A DNA stretch of 64,000 nt from CAVQXR01 sp963717955 (GCA_963717955.1 CAVQXR010000001.1:1054001-1118000), one strand, 5' to 3'. Numbered from the stretch's first letter, positions 1-7,371 are shown. Numbers and translations: made by a program. Notes: generated by a model from the sequence alone, not told the origin.

Positions 1-416
1 CCGGGGAAGATCCCGAGGTTGATCTCGGGCTGGCCCAGGCGCGCGCGCGTCGAGGCGAGCCGGATGTCGCAGGCGAGCGCGAGCTCGCAGCCGCCTCCGA
101 GCGCATAGCCGTTGACTGCCGCCACCGTTGGCTTGGGCATCGTCTCGAGCAGCCGGCCGATCGCGTGGCCCAGTTCGGCCCACTGGCGCGCGCCCACCAC
201 GTCGAGCCCGTGCATGTACTTGATGTCCGCGCCGGCGACGAAGGCCTTCTCCCCGGCGCCCGTCAGGATCACCGAGCGAACATCCTCGGCCCGCGCCAGC
301 TCCTCGAGCCGCGCCAGCAGCTCCTCGGCATGCGGCAGGTCGATCGCGTTGACCGCGTCGGGGCGGTCGACGGTCACGATCGCGGTGCCGTCGCTGCGCT
401 CGACGCCGATCGCCAT
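1..416 (-). CDS. Enoyl-CoA hydratase/isomerase (crotonase family), 3' end beyond window
   Basis: Reads leftwards from ATG at 416 and runs off the left edge, so only the first 138 residues are present. Crotonase family members add water to 2-enoyl-CoA using two backbone-NH oxyanion-hole segments. Both are visible: EKAFVAGADIKYM near residues 60-72 and NGYALGGGCELALACD near 100-115, followed by GQPEINLGIFPG, which carries the usual glutamate region. The start codon shares one base with the stop of the upstream B12-binding gene (TGATG), so the two are translationally coupled. The neighbours (mutase subunit, hydroxyacyl-CoA dehydrogenase, thiolase) support a role in acyl-CoA breakdown; the exact substrate cannot be told. 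Confidence 0.93.
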   Translation of the reverse strand, partial: MAIGVERSDGTAIVTVDRPDAVNAIDLPHAEELLARLEELARAEDVRSVILTGAGEKAFVAGADIKYMHGLDVVGARQWAELGHAIGRLLETMPKPTVAAVNGYALGGGCELALACDIRLASTRARLGQPEINLGIFP

Positions 417-817
417 CAGGCCGCGACCCGCTCGCGCAGGAAGTCGACGATCCCGGCGAGCGGTGCCCCGGGCGTGAAGATCTCGGCCACGCCCATGCCC
501 TTCAACGTCTCGCCGTCCTCCTTCGGGATCGTCCCGCCGACGATCACGAGCACGTCCTCGACGCCGTTCTCGGCGAGCAGCTCGAGGATCCGCGGCACGA
601 GCGTCATGTGGGCGCCCGACAGGATCGAGATCCCGATCGCGTCCGCGTCCTCCTGGATCGCTGTCTCGACGATCTGCTCGGGCGTCTGATGCAAGCCGGT
701 GTAGATGACCTCGAAACCCGCGTCGCGCAGCGCGCGCGCGATCACCTTGGCGCCGCGGTCGTGACCGTCGAGGCCGGGCTTCGCAATCACAACACGGATC
801 GGCCTGTTCACCGGCAT
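416..817 (-). CDS. Methylmalonyl-CoA mutase cobalamin-binding (small) subunit
   Basis: 133-residue stand-alone B12-binding domain. The DxHxxG motif (Asp17, His19, Gly22 in LDGHDRGAKV) supplies the lower cobalt ligand; ISILSGAH and VGGTIPKED are the other conserved parts of this fold. Length and sequence match the C-terminal domain of methylmalonyl-CoA mutase, here as a separate chain that would pair with a catalytic subunit not seen in the window. Known role of the family: adenosylcobalamin-dependent rearrangement of methylmalonyl-CoA to succinyl-CoA. The adenosyltransferase at 1542-2129 and MeaB at 26125-27114 supply cofactor and chaperone. Coupled to the downstream crotonase by TGATG. A closely related acyl-CoA mutase subunit (for example isobutyryl-CoA mutase) is possible. 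Confidence 0.93.
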   Translation of the reverse strand: MPVNRPIRVVIAKPGLDGHDRGAKVIARALRDAGFEVIYTGLHQTPEQIVETAIQEDADAIGISILSGAHMTLVPRILELLAENGVEDVLVIVGGTIPKEDGETLKGMGVAEIFTPGAPLAGIVDFLRERVAA

Positions 818-831
818 GGAAGTATACGAGC
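818..831. promoter_or_regulatory. 14-bp divergent start region with a GTATAC core
   Basis: Only 14 bases separate the ATG of the B12-binding gene (minus) from the GTG of the metallo-hydrolase (plus). The sequence holds the palindrome GTATAC (822-827). On the minus strand it reads TATACT, a good -10 box, ending 3 bases from the ATG; the plus strand reads TATACG 3 bases before the GTG. Any ribosome binding site would have to lie within the opposite gene, so at least one transcript may be leaderless or start further inside. This is inferred from position only. Confidence 0.45.
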
Positions 832-1545
832 GTGCAGCTCACGATCATCGGCTCGTCCCCGGCCTGGCCGAACCCCGGCGGCGCCCACGCCGGCTACCTC
901 GTGGAGTCCGAAGGCTGCGGCCGGCTGCTGCTGGACTGCGGGCCCGGCGTCCTCTCACGGCTGCGGGAGCGCGGCCTCGACGTGGTTGACGCGATCGCGA
1001 TTAGCCACATGCACCTCGACCACTGGGGCGACCTCGTCCCCTGGGCCTGGTTCACGCTGCACGGAGGCGGCCGCGAGGTCCGCACCGAACTCGCAGTGCC
1101 GCCCGGGGGACAGGAAGATCTCGAGGCATTCGCCGCCCGCTGGGGTAGCCCGGGCATGTTCGACCGCGCCTTCGACCTACACGAATACGGCGTCCGCGAC
1201 CCGCTCACACTCGCCGGCTTCGAGCTCGAAGCGATCGGCGTCGAGCACTTCGGCGACCCCGCCCACGGCCTGCGGGTGCGCGACCCCCACGGACGTCTGC
1301 TCGCCTACTCAGGCGACTCGGGCCCGTGCGAGGGCCTGCGCCAGGTCGCCGCGGGCGCGGACCTCTTCCTCTGCGAGGCGACCCTTGCCTCGGCCCACCA
1401 GGACGGCACGCCGCGTGGGCACCTGACCGCGGAGGACGCGATGTCATACGCGACGGGCCGGGTCGTATTGACCCATCGCCCGGCCGACCTGGGGTCCGTC
1501 GACGGAACGCTCACAGCACTGGACGGCGAGACGCTCGACGTCTAG
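832..1545 (+). CDS. Metallo-beta-lactamase fold hydrolase (RNase Z / phosphodiesterase-like)
   Basis: 237 residues starting at GTG 832. The zinc motif HMHLDH is at residues 59-64, followed by the later ligands in YSGDSGPCEG, LCEATLA and VVLTHRP. The short N-terminal strand QLTIIGSSPAWP and the DCGPG turn are typical of the RNase Z / cyclic-nucleotide phosphodiesterase branch rather than of true beta-lactamases. There is no signal peptide, so it is cytoplasmic. Its stop overlaps the stop of the convergent adenosyltransferase by 4 bases. The substrate cannot be assigned from sequence. Confidence 0.9.
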   Translation: MQLTIIGSSPAWPNPGGAHAGYLVESEGCGRLLLDCGPGVLSRLRERGLDVVDAIAISHMHLDHWGDLVPWAWFTLHGGGREVRTELAVPPGGQEDLEAFAARWGSPGMFDRAFDLHEYGVRDPLTLAGFELEAIGVEHFGDPAHGLRVRDPHGRLLAYSGDSGPCEGLRQVAAGADLFLCEATLASAHQDGTPRGHLTAEDAMSYATGRVVLTHRPADLGSVDGTLTALDGETLDV

Positions 1546-2129
1546 AGGCGCGACGCTCCGGGCTTCCAGAGCGGCTCGGGCAGTCCGGCCTCGGCGTTCG
1601 CGGCGCGCGCGAGGATGAAGAGGAGATCCGAGAGGCGGTTGAGGTAGGCGATCGCCACCGAGTTCACGTCCGCGTCCGACGCGAGACCGACCGCACAGCG
1701 CTCGGCGCGGCGGCAGACGGTGCGGGCGACGTGTAGGCGTGCCGCTGCCTCCGAGCCGCCGGGTAGGACGAAGCTCTTGAGCGGTTCGAGGCGGTCGTTG
1801 ACGAGATCGCACAGCTCTTCGAGGGCCTCGACCTGCGACTGCGCGACGCGGAGGCGGTCCTTCAGGTCGTCGAGCGGCACGGAGAGGTCGGCGCCGAGAT
1901 CGAAGAGCTCGTTCTGGATCCGCTCCAGCCAGGGGCGGAACTCACCGGGGAGGTCGGGGCAGGCCAGCGCGACGCCGAGCGTGGAGTTCAGCTCGTCGAC
2001 CGTGCCGTAGGCCTCGATCCGCGGGTCGGTCTTCGGCACGCGCGAGCCGTCGCCGAGGCTCGTCTCCCCCGTGTCGCCGCCGCGCGTGTAGATCCGCGTC
2101 AGCCTGACGGGCTCGTCACGCTTGCCCAT
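1542..2129 (-). CDS. Cob(I)alamin adenosyltransferase, PduO type
   Basis: 195 residues. The N-terminal signature (YTRGGDTGETSLGDGSRV, about 14-31) and IEAYGTVDELNSTLGVAL (about 38-55) are those of the PduO/MMAB family that transfers the adenosyl group of ATP to cob(I)alamin; the C-terminal CRRAERCAV and YLNRLSDLLFILAR segments also match. Product: adenosylcobalamin, the cofactor of the methylmalonyl-CoA mutase whose B12 subunit is encoded 0.7 kb away. The start codon lies 14 bases inside the end of the upstream dehydrogenase gene, so the two form one operon. Confidence 0.94.
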   Translation of the reverse strand: MGKRDEPVRLTRIYTRGGDTGETSLGDGSRVPKTDPRIEAYGTVDELNSTLGVALACPDLPGEFRPWLERIQNELFDLGADLSVPLDDLKDRLRVAQSQVEALEELCDLVNDRLEPLKSFVLPGGSEAAARLHVARTVCRRAERCAVGLASDADVNSVAIAYLNRLSDLLFILARAANAEAGLPEPLWKPGASRL

Positions 2130-2958
2130 AGTCGTAGAACCCCCTTCCCGTCTTGCGTCCGAGGCGCCCGGCCGCCACGTAGCGCCGCAGCAGCGGGCAC
2201 GGAGCGTACTTCGGATTGCCGAAGCCCTCGTGGAGCACCTCCATGATCGCCACGCAGGTGTCGAGGCCGATCAGGTCGGCGAGCGCGAGCGGGCCCATCG
2301 GATGATTGAGGCCGAGCCTCGCGATCGTGTCGATCGACTCGGCGTCGGCGACGCCCTCCATCAGCGCGTACGCCGCCTCGTTGACGAGCGGCATCAGGAT
2401 CCGGTTCGCGACGAACCCGGGGAAATCGCGCGCCTCGGCGGGCGTCTTCCCGAGCGCCCGTGCGAGGTCCGTGACGGCGGCAGCCGTCTCGTCGGACGTC
2501 TCGAGGCCCCTGACGACCTCGACGAGCGCCATCACGGGCACCGGGTTGAAGAAGTGCATCCCAATGACACGGTCCGGGCGCCCCGTCGCGGCGGCGAGCC
2601 GCGTGATCGAGATCGACGACGTGTTGGAGGCGAGGATCGCTCCGGCCGAGAGCGCGCCGTCGGCGAGCCGGAAGAGCTCCTCCTTCGCGGCGCGGTCCTC
2701 CGCGATCGCCTCGATCAGCAGGTCAGCTTCGACGAGGTCGGCTCCGGTCTCGACCCGCGCGAGCGCCTCGGCGGGCTCGATGCCGGAGCCCTTCGCAGCG
2801 AGCTTCCGAAGGCTCGCCTCGATCCGTTCGAGCGCCCGGTCGGTCGCGCCCGGGACGACGTCGACCAGCGTCACGCGGCGACGGGATGCGGCAACAACCT
2901 GCGCGATGCCCGCGCCCATCTGGCCGGCACCAACCACGAGGACGTGCGGGAATCGCAT
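2116..2958 (-). CDS. 3-hydroxyacyl-CoA (3-hydroxybutyryl-CoA) dehydrogenase
   Basis: 280 residues from ATG 2958, chosen because the Rossmann motif VVGAGQMGAGIAQV follows at once and GGTAGG lies about 10 bases upstream. NAD-dependent oxidation of 3-hydroxyacyl-CoA to 3-ketoacyl-CoA. ASNTSSISI, the catalytic-His segment GMHFFNPVPVM, GFVANRILMPLVNEA and the C-terminal LGLNHPMGPLALADLIGLD are all present, and the length is that of the single-domain Hbd/PaaH type. The thiolase at 5392-6543 would act on its product. The GTG proposed for the divergent antitoxin lies inside its first codons. Confidence 0.95.
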   Translation of the reverse strand: MRFPHVLVVGAGQMGAGIAQVVAASRRRVTLVDVVPGATDRALERIEASLRKLAAKGSGIEPAEALARVETGADLVEADLLIEAIAEDRAAKEELFRLADGALSAGAILASNTSSISITRLAAATGRPDRVIGMHFFNPVPVMALVEVVRGLETSDETAAAVTDLARALGKTPAEARDFPGFVANRILMPLVNEAAYALMEGVADAESIDTIARLGLNHPMGPLALADLIGLDTCVAIMEVLHEGFGNPKYAPCPLLRRYVAAGRLGRKTGRGFYDYGQA

Positions 2959-3204
2959 CAGCACGGAACCTACCGCAGCGGGGCGAAGCGGCAGCGTCGC
3001 ACGACGGTCACCGCGCCCGAGGAGGCGCTCGCAACGCTCGAGGCGGAGGCGCGGAGGCGGGGCGTGCCGCTCGCGACGCTGTTCGCGGAGGCGGTCGACG
3101 AGAAGGCGGCCGCGATCCGCCGAGCCCGCAGGCCACGCACCGGGATAGCGCGCTCGAGCGACGGCCGGTCGGCGGCCGAGGTGACGGCCGAGCCTGTCAG
3201 GTAG
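2944..3204 (+). CDS. Probable ribbon-helix-helix antitoxin (VapB-like) of a PIN toxin pair
   Basis: 86 residues if GTG 2944 is the start. The core RTTVTAPEEALATLEAEA (about 20-37) followed by RRRGVPLATLFAEAVDEKA has the strand-helix-helix layout of small MetJ/Arc-type antitoxins, and the TAG stop is directly followed by the TTG of the PIN toxin. The start is uncertain: the only start codon in frame before the RHH core lies inside the divergent dehydrogenase gene, giving a basic N-terminal tail that looks non-native. A shorter protein from a non-standard start, or loss of the true start, is possible. Confidence 0.55.
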   Translation: MRESHQHGTYRSGAKRQRRTTVTAPEEALATLEAEARRRGVPLATLFAEAVDEKAAAIRRARRPRTGIARSSDGRSAAEVTAEPVR

Positions 3205-3621
3205 TTGGCGCTCGTTCTCGACACCGGGCCGCTGCTGGCTGCGCTCGACGCGGCGGATCCCGACCATGGTCGCTGCGCTGCGCTCCTGCGCGACGCGACC
3301 GAGCGCCTGCTCGTCCCCGGCCTGGTGCTCGCCGAGCTCGGCTACTGGTGCAAGAAGCGGCTCGGGGTCGACGCCTGGCTCGTGTTCCTCGAGGATGTCG
3401 AGGGCGGGGCGTACGAGCTCGCGTACCCGACGGTCGAGGAAATCGCTCGCTGCCGGGCGCTCCAGACCCGGTATGCAGACCTCGGGCTCGGGATCGTCGA
3501 CGCGAGCATCGTCGCCCTGCTCGAACGGCTCGAGGAGCCTGTGCTCGCCACGCTCGACCGCCGGCATTTCGGAGCGATCCGGCCGGCGCATGTCGAGGCG
3601 TTGCGGCTGATCCCGGGCTGA
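3205..3621 (+). CDS. PIN-domain ribonuclease toxin, VapC-like
   Basis: 138 residues starting TTG 3205, immediately after the antitoxin stop. The four acidic positions of PIN nucleases are visible: LVLDTGPLLAAL near the N-terminus, LVLAELGYW (Glu), LGIVDASIVALLERL (Asp, about residue 98) and LATLDRRHFGAI (Asp). The family cleaves RNA in a Mg-dependent way and is held inactive by the partner antitoxin. The order antitoxin-toxin without a gap fits vapBC. The target RNA is unknown. Confidence 0.85.
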   Translation: MALVLDTGPLLAALDAADPDHGRCAALLRDATERLLVPGLVLAELGYWCKKRLGVDAWLVFLEDVEGGAYELAYPTVEEIARCRALQTRYADLGLGIVDASIVALLERLEEPVLATLDRRHFGAIRPAHVEALRLIPG

Positions 3622-3637
3622 GCCCGGTGCGGGGCAG

Positions 3638-3810
3638 GGCCGGACAGGTCCGGCCCCTACACCGGGCGGGCCCGAGGGCCGGACAGGTCCGGCCCCTACA
3701 CCGGGCGGGCCGGAGCGCCGGACAGGTCCGGCCCCTACACCGGGCGGGCGGAGGCCGGCAGGGCCCCTACACCGGGCGGAGCGGAGGGCCGGACAGGTCC
3801 GGCCCCTTCA
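3638..3810. repeat. 39-bp tandem repeat array with GGCCGGACAGGTCCGGCC hairpin cores
   Basis: Four good copies and one degenerate copy of a unit containing the interrupted palindrome GGCCGGACAGGTCCGGCC followed by CCTACACCGGGCGG. Core positions start near 3638, 3677, 3716 and 3787, with the degenerate copy near 3752-3775; the period is 39 bases. A sixth isolated copy is at 5350-5367. Each core can fold into an 8-bp GC stem. The array sits where the PIN gene (plus) and the NTR-like gene (minus) converge, so it could end transcription from both sides, though no T-tract follows. It has no CRISPR-like spacers. Confidence 0.9.
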
Positions 3811-5257
3811 CGGTCATGGGCTGGGTGGCCTGTCCGACCTCCACGGCGGCAAGCCTGATCGGCGTGGTCCGCCGCGTCGCTGGCGGCAGGCTCAGCGCGG
3901 CCCGGCGACCGGTCGGTTGGCCGTCCTTGGGCGACCGTCGACGGCCTCGAGCACGTGCACTACCGGGCTCGGCAGGCGCGCGAGCTCCAGCGAAGCGGCC
4001 GGTCGGCGACGGAGCGGCGACGAGGAACGGCGCCACGAGCCCAATCAGCCGGCCGTTCAGCAGCGCCGCGTCCTGGGTGAAAGCCCAGTCGCCCACCCCT
4101 CGCTCACGCAGAGCCGGGTCGAAGACCCGCACCCGGTCGAGCTCACCGCCGCTCGGCACGACCACGACACGTTTGGCGCCCAGCCAGAGCGGCTTCGCCG
4201 TCGCGTACGGACCGCCGAGCGGGGCCGTTCGCACCGCGCCGGTCTTCGTGTCGACGAGCACGGCGCGCGCCGGCTGCGGGTCGGTGAAGTCGTTCCAGTC
4301 GACGGCCACGCCGGCGAGGAACCGCCCGCCCGGGCTGGGCGTCAGCGGCCCGGTGAACCGTGGCAACCTGGCCATGGCGCGCTCGGCGCCGCTCGTCAGA
4401 GCGACCGCGACGGCGGTCCGACCGTTCTCGCCGCGGCAGAGGTAGGCACGGCGCGGGCCGAGAGAGCCCTCCGTCGCCTCCCCGCGCCAGACCAGGCGCG
4501 AGCCGTCGGTGCCGACGACGAGGAGCCGTTCGGGACCGACGTCCGAGCGTACGAATGCAGCTGCTTCGAGGCCGTCCGGCTCCAGGCAGCGGATCGCCGC
4601 CGCGTAGCCGTTGCGCCAGTCGACGGGCGCGAGCGTCGCCACGATCTCCATCGTCGCGAGGTCGCGCACCTCCAACCGGTACTCCGTCGAAGCCTCGCCC
4701 GCGACGGCGACGAGCTCGACCGCTCGGCCGCCGTCGGGGCAGACCGAGAGGTCGACGGTGTCCCCCTGGCCGTCGCCGTAGGCGACCACGCGCCCCTGCT
4801 CGTCGAGCGCGACCGTGCGCACCTCGCCGAAGCTGCCGCCGACGACCAGCGCGACAGGGCCCGCGCTGGTCGGCGCAGGCAGTGGCTGTGCCGCCGCGAG
4901 CAATTCGTCCGGATCGACCTGGTCGCAGAGGCTCGCCCGCCACTCCGCACCGTCGCGGGTCAGAAACAGACCGACGCGCCCGCCGACCGGGATCTCGAGC
5001 CCACAGGTGGCGCCGTCTCGGTGCGACCGCACGTTGACGGTCGCGCCGATCGCGCCCTTCACCGCCGTCTCGACCTGGAACGTGTGAACGGCCTCCTCGC
5101 CGTCGACGACCCGCTCGGTCAACGTGCCGACGATGGCTCCGTCGGAGCGTTCGAGCGCATCGCGGGCGTCGACGGGAGCGCAGGAGCAGGCGAGGGCTGC
5201 GCCGGCGAGCACGAGGCCGGCGGCGAGCGCGGCGAGAAGAACGGCGAGGCGTGTCAT
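3767..5257 (-). CDS. Secreted TIMP/NTR-like CSCA protein with beta-strand-rich C-terminal part
   Basis: Open frame of 496 residues. Residues 1-23 form a signal peptide, with cleavage most likely just before the Cys-Ser-Cys-Ala motif (Cys24, Cys26), as in tissue-inhibitor-of-metalloprotease/netrin-type domains where the freed N-terminal Cys starts the fold (to about residue 125). The rest looks like repeated beta strands, propeller-like. An upstream GAGGAAGG fits a ribosome site. The last roughly 75 residues enter the hairpin repeats and look non-native; shifting frame near 4000 gives a plausible end (LARLPSPVVHVLEAVDG) with a stop at 3892-3894, so a single-base error is suspected there. Function unknown. 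Confidence 0.72.
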   Translation of the reverse strand: MTRLAVLLAALAAGLVLAGAALACSCAPVDARDALERSDGAIVGTLTERVVDGEEAVHTFQVETAVKGAIGATVNVRSHRDGATCGLEIPVGGRVGLFLTRDGAEWRASLCDQVDPDELLAAAQPLPAPTSAGPVALVVGGSFGEVRTVALDEQGRVVAYGDGQGDTVDLSVCPDGGRAVELVAVAGEASTEYRLEVRDLATMEIVATLAPVDWRNGYAAAIRCLEPDGLEAAAFVRSDVGPERLLVVGTDGSRLVWRGEATEGSLGPRRAYLCRGENGRTAVAVALTSGAERAMARLPRFTGPLTPSPGGRFLAGVAVDWNDFTDPQPARAVLVDTKTGAVRTAPLGGPYATAKPLWLGAKRVVVVPSGGELDRVRVFDPALRERGVGDWAFTQDAALLNGRLIGLVAPFLVAAPSPTGRFAGARAPAEPGSARARGRRRSPKDGQPTGRRAALSLPPATRRTTPIRLAAVEVGQATQPMTVKGPDLSGPPLRPV

Positions 5258-5349
5258 GGCGCTTCGACCGTGCCTTCCTCGGAGAAGTTCCCGGCCGGGG
5301 CGAGTTCCGGCGCCTATACCCCGGCATGGGCAGCGTGACCTGACAGCCG

Positions 5350-5367
5350 GGCCGGACAGGTCCGGCC
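5350..5367. repeat. Isolated copy of the GGCCGGACAGGTCCGGCC palindrome
   Basis: Exact copy of the core found in the array at 3638-3810, again followed by CCTACACC. It lies 25 bases beyond the stop codon of the thiolase gene (minus strand) and upstream of the NTR-like gene. Placement after a gene end supports a 3'-end or terminator-like role. Confidence 0.85.
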
Positions 5368-5391
5368 CCTACACCTCAACAGGTCCCGGGC

Positions 5392-6543
5392 TCAGACCTC
5401 GAGCAGGATCGCGTCGCCCTGGCCGCCGCCGGAGCAGATGGCGGCGAGGCCGAGTCCGCCGCCGCTGCGACGAAGCTCGTTGGCGAGCGTCGTCACGAGG
5501 CGGGCGCCGGAGGCGCCGATCGGGTGGCCGAGGGCGACGGCGCCGCCGTTGACGTTCACGATCTCCGGGTCGGCGTCGAGCATCCGGCTCGAGTGGATCG
5601 CGACCGAGCAGAACGCCTCGTTGATCTCGATCCTGCGCAGCTCGGACGCCGTCCGGCCCGCACGGCGCAGGGCCTCCTGGCCGGCCAGTGCCGGAGCCCG
5701 GGCGAGGTAGGCGAAGTCGCCGGCCGCGACGCCGGCGCCGACGATCCGGGCGAGCGGCTCGAGCCCGCGTCGCGACGCGTACTCCTCGCTCGCGACGACG
5801 AGTGCGCCGGCACCGTCGTTCAGGCCCGGGGCGTTTCCGACCGTCGTCGAGCCCTCGGGATCCATCACCGGTGGGAGGCGTGAGAGCTTCTCGAGCGACG
5901 TGTCCCGCCGCGGGGCCTCGTCGTGCTCGCAGCCCTCGAGCGGCAGGATCTCCTCGGCGAACGCGCCGCCGTCGATCGCGGCGATTGCCCGCATGTGCGA
6001 GCGGTAGGCCCAGGCGTCCTGATCCTCGCGCGAGATGCCGAGCTCGCGCGACACGATCGAGGCCTGCTCGATCATGTGGCGCCCGTCGAACGTCGAGGTC
6101 AGCCCGTCGTGGACCATCGCGTCGACGATCTCGCCGTTGCCGACCCGGTAGCCGAACCGGGCCTTCGGGAGCAGGTACGGCGCGTTCGACATCGACTCCA
6201 TCCCGCCCGCGACGACGACCTCGTGGTCGCCGGCGCGGATCATCTGATCGGCGAGCGTGACCGCCCGCATCCCCGAGGCGCAGACCTTGTTGACGGTCTC
6301 CGACCCGATCTCGCGCGGGAGAGCCGCGTGGATCTGGGCCTGGCGCGACGGGATCTGGCCGACGCCGGCCTGGAGCACCTGGCCCATGACGACGTAGTCC
6401 ACGTCGGCGTCGGGCACCTCCGCGCGGCGGAGCGCCTCGCGGATGACCAGGCCTCCGAGCTCGACGGCCGCGTACCCCGAGAGGCCGCCGTTGAACTTCC
6501 CGAAGGGCGTCCGCACGGCACCGAGGATCACGCTCCGAGCCAC
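5392..6543 (-). CDS. Acetyl-CoA acetyltransferase (thiolase)
   Basis: 383 residues from GTG 6543 (ARSVILGAVRTPFGKF follows, the normal thiolase N-terminus; the open frame continues upstream but is not thiolase-like). Catalytic residues are all visible: nucleophile Cys88 in NKVCASGMRAV, NEAFCSVAIH, the His of NGGAVALGHPIGASGAR and the second Cys of CSGGGQGDAIL. Condenses two acetyl-CoA to acetoacetyl-CoA or cleaves 3-ketoacyl-CoA. With the dehydrogenase and crotonase nearby it completes a beta-oxidation-type set. No clear promoter was recognised upstream. Confidence 0.95.
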   Translation of the reverse strand: MARSVILGAVRTPFGKFNGGLSGYAAVELGGLVIREALRRAEVPDADVDYVVMGQVLQAGVGQIPSRQAQIHAALPREIGSETVNKVCASGMRAVTLADQMIRAGDHEVVVAGGMESMSNAPYLLPKARFGYRVGNGEIVDAMVHDGLTSTFDGRHMIEQASIVSRELGISREDQDAWAYRSHMRAIAAIDGGAFAEEILPLEGCEHDEAPRRDTSLEKLSRLPPVMDPEGSTTVGNAPGLNDGAGALVVASEEYASRRGLEPLARIVGAGVAAGDFAYLARAPALAGQEALRRAGRTASELRRIEINEAFCSVAIHSSRMLDADPEIVNVNGGAVALGHPIGASGARLVTTLANELRRSGGGLGLAAICSGGGQGDAILLEV

Positions 6544-6623
6544 CGGAAAAGCGTACCGGCCGGCCTGCGAGGCAAGCTTGTCCGGTTGCCGATGCCCTGT
6601 CGACCTGCCTGGAACTGACAACG

Positions 6624-7181
6624 GTGCGCCAGTTTCCACATCCCGTCGGCCTCTCACCGGTAGTGCGCCGTCTCTCCCTTCCCCTTGCCGCCGCTCTCTG
6701 CCTCATCTGGGCGACCGCGGCGGCAGCCGTCCCGGCGTCGGCCCCGACCCGGGCGCCCGCCGGGCCGACGTCCTTCCAGAAGGCCCTGCTGCAGGAGGTC
6801 AACGCGGCCCGGGCCGGCAACGGGGTGCGCGCGCTGCGCCTCTCGCCGCTGCTCGGGCGCGGAGCCTCACGCCACGCGCGCGCCCTCGTCTCGCACGGCA
6901 CGTTCAGCCACACGTCACCGGACGGGACGGGCTTCGCGGCGCGGATCAGGCGTATCTATCCCGCACGCGTCGTCGGCGAGACGATCCTCTGGCGCTCCCC
7001 GCGGGCGACGCCCTCCCAGACGATCGGGACCTGGCTTGCGAGCCCACCCCACCGGGCGGTGATCCTCCACGGAGGGTTCCGCGAGGTCGGGATCGGCGTC
7101 GTGCAGGTCGCGAGCGCGCCGGGTGTCTACGGCGGGCGCCCGGTCACCGTGATCGTCGTCGACTTCGGTGCGCGGCGATGA
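6624..7181 (+). CDS. Secreted CAP/SCP-domain protein
   Basis: 185 residues from GTG 6624; GTG 6663, directly before VRRLSLPLAAALCLIW, is an equally good start that gives a clean signal peptide. After the signal, LLQEVNAARAGNGVRALRL, RHARALVSHGTFSHTSPDG and the late GGFREVGIGV segment are the CAP (cysteine-rich secretory/antigen 5/PR-1) signatures; the two His residues of the cavity are seen. Bacterial CAP proteins are exported, function mostly unknown. The final residues run to 60 bases before the trp leader. Confidence 0.88.
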   Translation: MRQFPHPVGLSPVVRRLSLPLAAALCLIWATAAAAVPASAPTRAPAGPTSFQKALLQEVNAARAGNGVRALRLSPLLGRGASRHARALVSHGTFSHTSPDGTGFAARIRRIYPARVVGETILWRSPRATPSQTIGTWLASPPHRAVILHGGFREVGIGVVQVASAPGVYGGRPVTVIVVDFGARR

Positions 7182-7197
7182 CGTACCGCGGCCCGGG

Positions 7198-7226
7198 TTG
7201 ACGGGCCGCCGCCCGTCCCCTACCCT
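7198..7226 (+). promoter_or_regulatory. trp operon promoter (-35 TTGACG, 17-bp spacer, -10 TACCCT)
   Basis: TTGACG at 7198-7203 and TACCCT at 7221-7226 are separated by exactly 17 bases, the optimal sigma-70 spacing. Transcription would begin around 7232-7234, just before the GTG of the leader peptide at 7237. This is the best -35/-10 pair I found in the window. Confidence 0.8.
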
Positions 7227-7236
7227 GCAAGGCACG

Positions 7237-7302
7237 GTGACGACGCCCTCCCTCTCCGGCTGGTGGAACTGGCGCCATGTGCGGGGCGGGAGCGTCGGCT
7301 GA
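7237..7302 (+). CDS. trpL: trp leader peptide
   Basis: 21-codon reading frame from GTG 7237 to TGA 7300-7302 with three tryptophan codons in four (Trp-Trp-Asn-Trp at 7261-7272), preceded by AAGG at 7229-7232. Tryptophan is the rarest codon, so this cluster just before trpE is diagnostic of an attenuator leader. When charged tRNA-Trp is scarce the ribosome stalls here and prevents the downstream terminator (7331-7359) from forming. Similar Trp-rich leaders precede trp genes in Streptomyces and Corynebacterium. Confidence 0.9.
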   Translation: MTTPSLSGWWNWRHVRGGSVG

Positions 7303-7330
7303 CAGGCGCACGAGAACCCGACCCGCACGA

Positions 7331-7359
7331 GACCTCCCAACCCGGAGGTCTTTTTGTTT
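7331..7359 (+). terminator. trp attenuator (intrinsic terminator)
   Basis: GACCTCC (7331-7337) pairs perfectly with GGAGGTC (7344-7350) across the loop CAACCC, followed by TTTTTGTTT. It is the only textbook intrinsic terminator I found in this GC-rich window and lies 29 bases after the leader stop and before trpE. A competing antiterminator is possible: GTCGG (7294-7298) with CCGAC (7318-7322) extended by GGGAG (7288-7292) with CTCCC (7334-7338), which would capture the 5' arm of the terminator while a ribosome is stalled on the Trp codons. Confidence 0.92.
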
Positions 7360-7371
7360 GACGAGACGACC

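Noticed and set aside
3638..3810. Possible CRISPR array
   Set aside because: The units are contiguous and palindromic without variable spacers, and there are no cas genes.
2886..4445. Long plus-strand open frame across the 39-bp repeats, giving 13-residue protein repeats
   Set aside because: It is out of frame with the antitoxin and PIN genes, Arg-rich, and arises only because 39 is a multiple of three.
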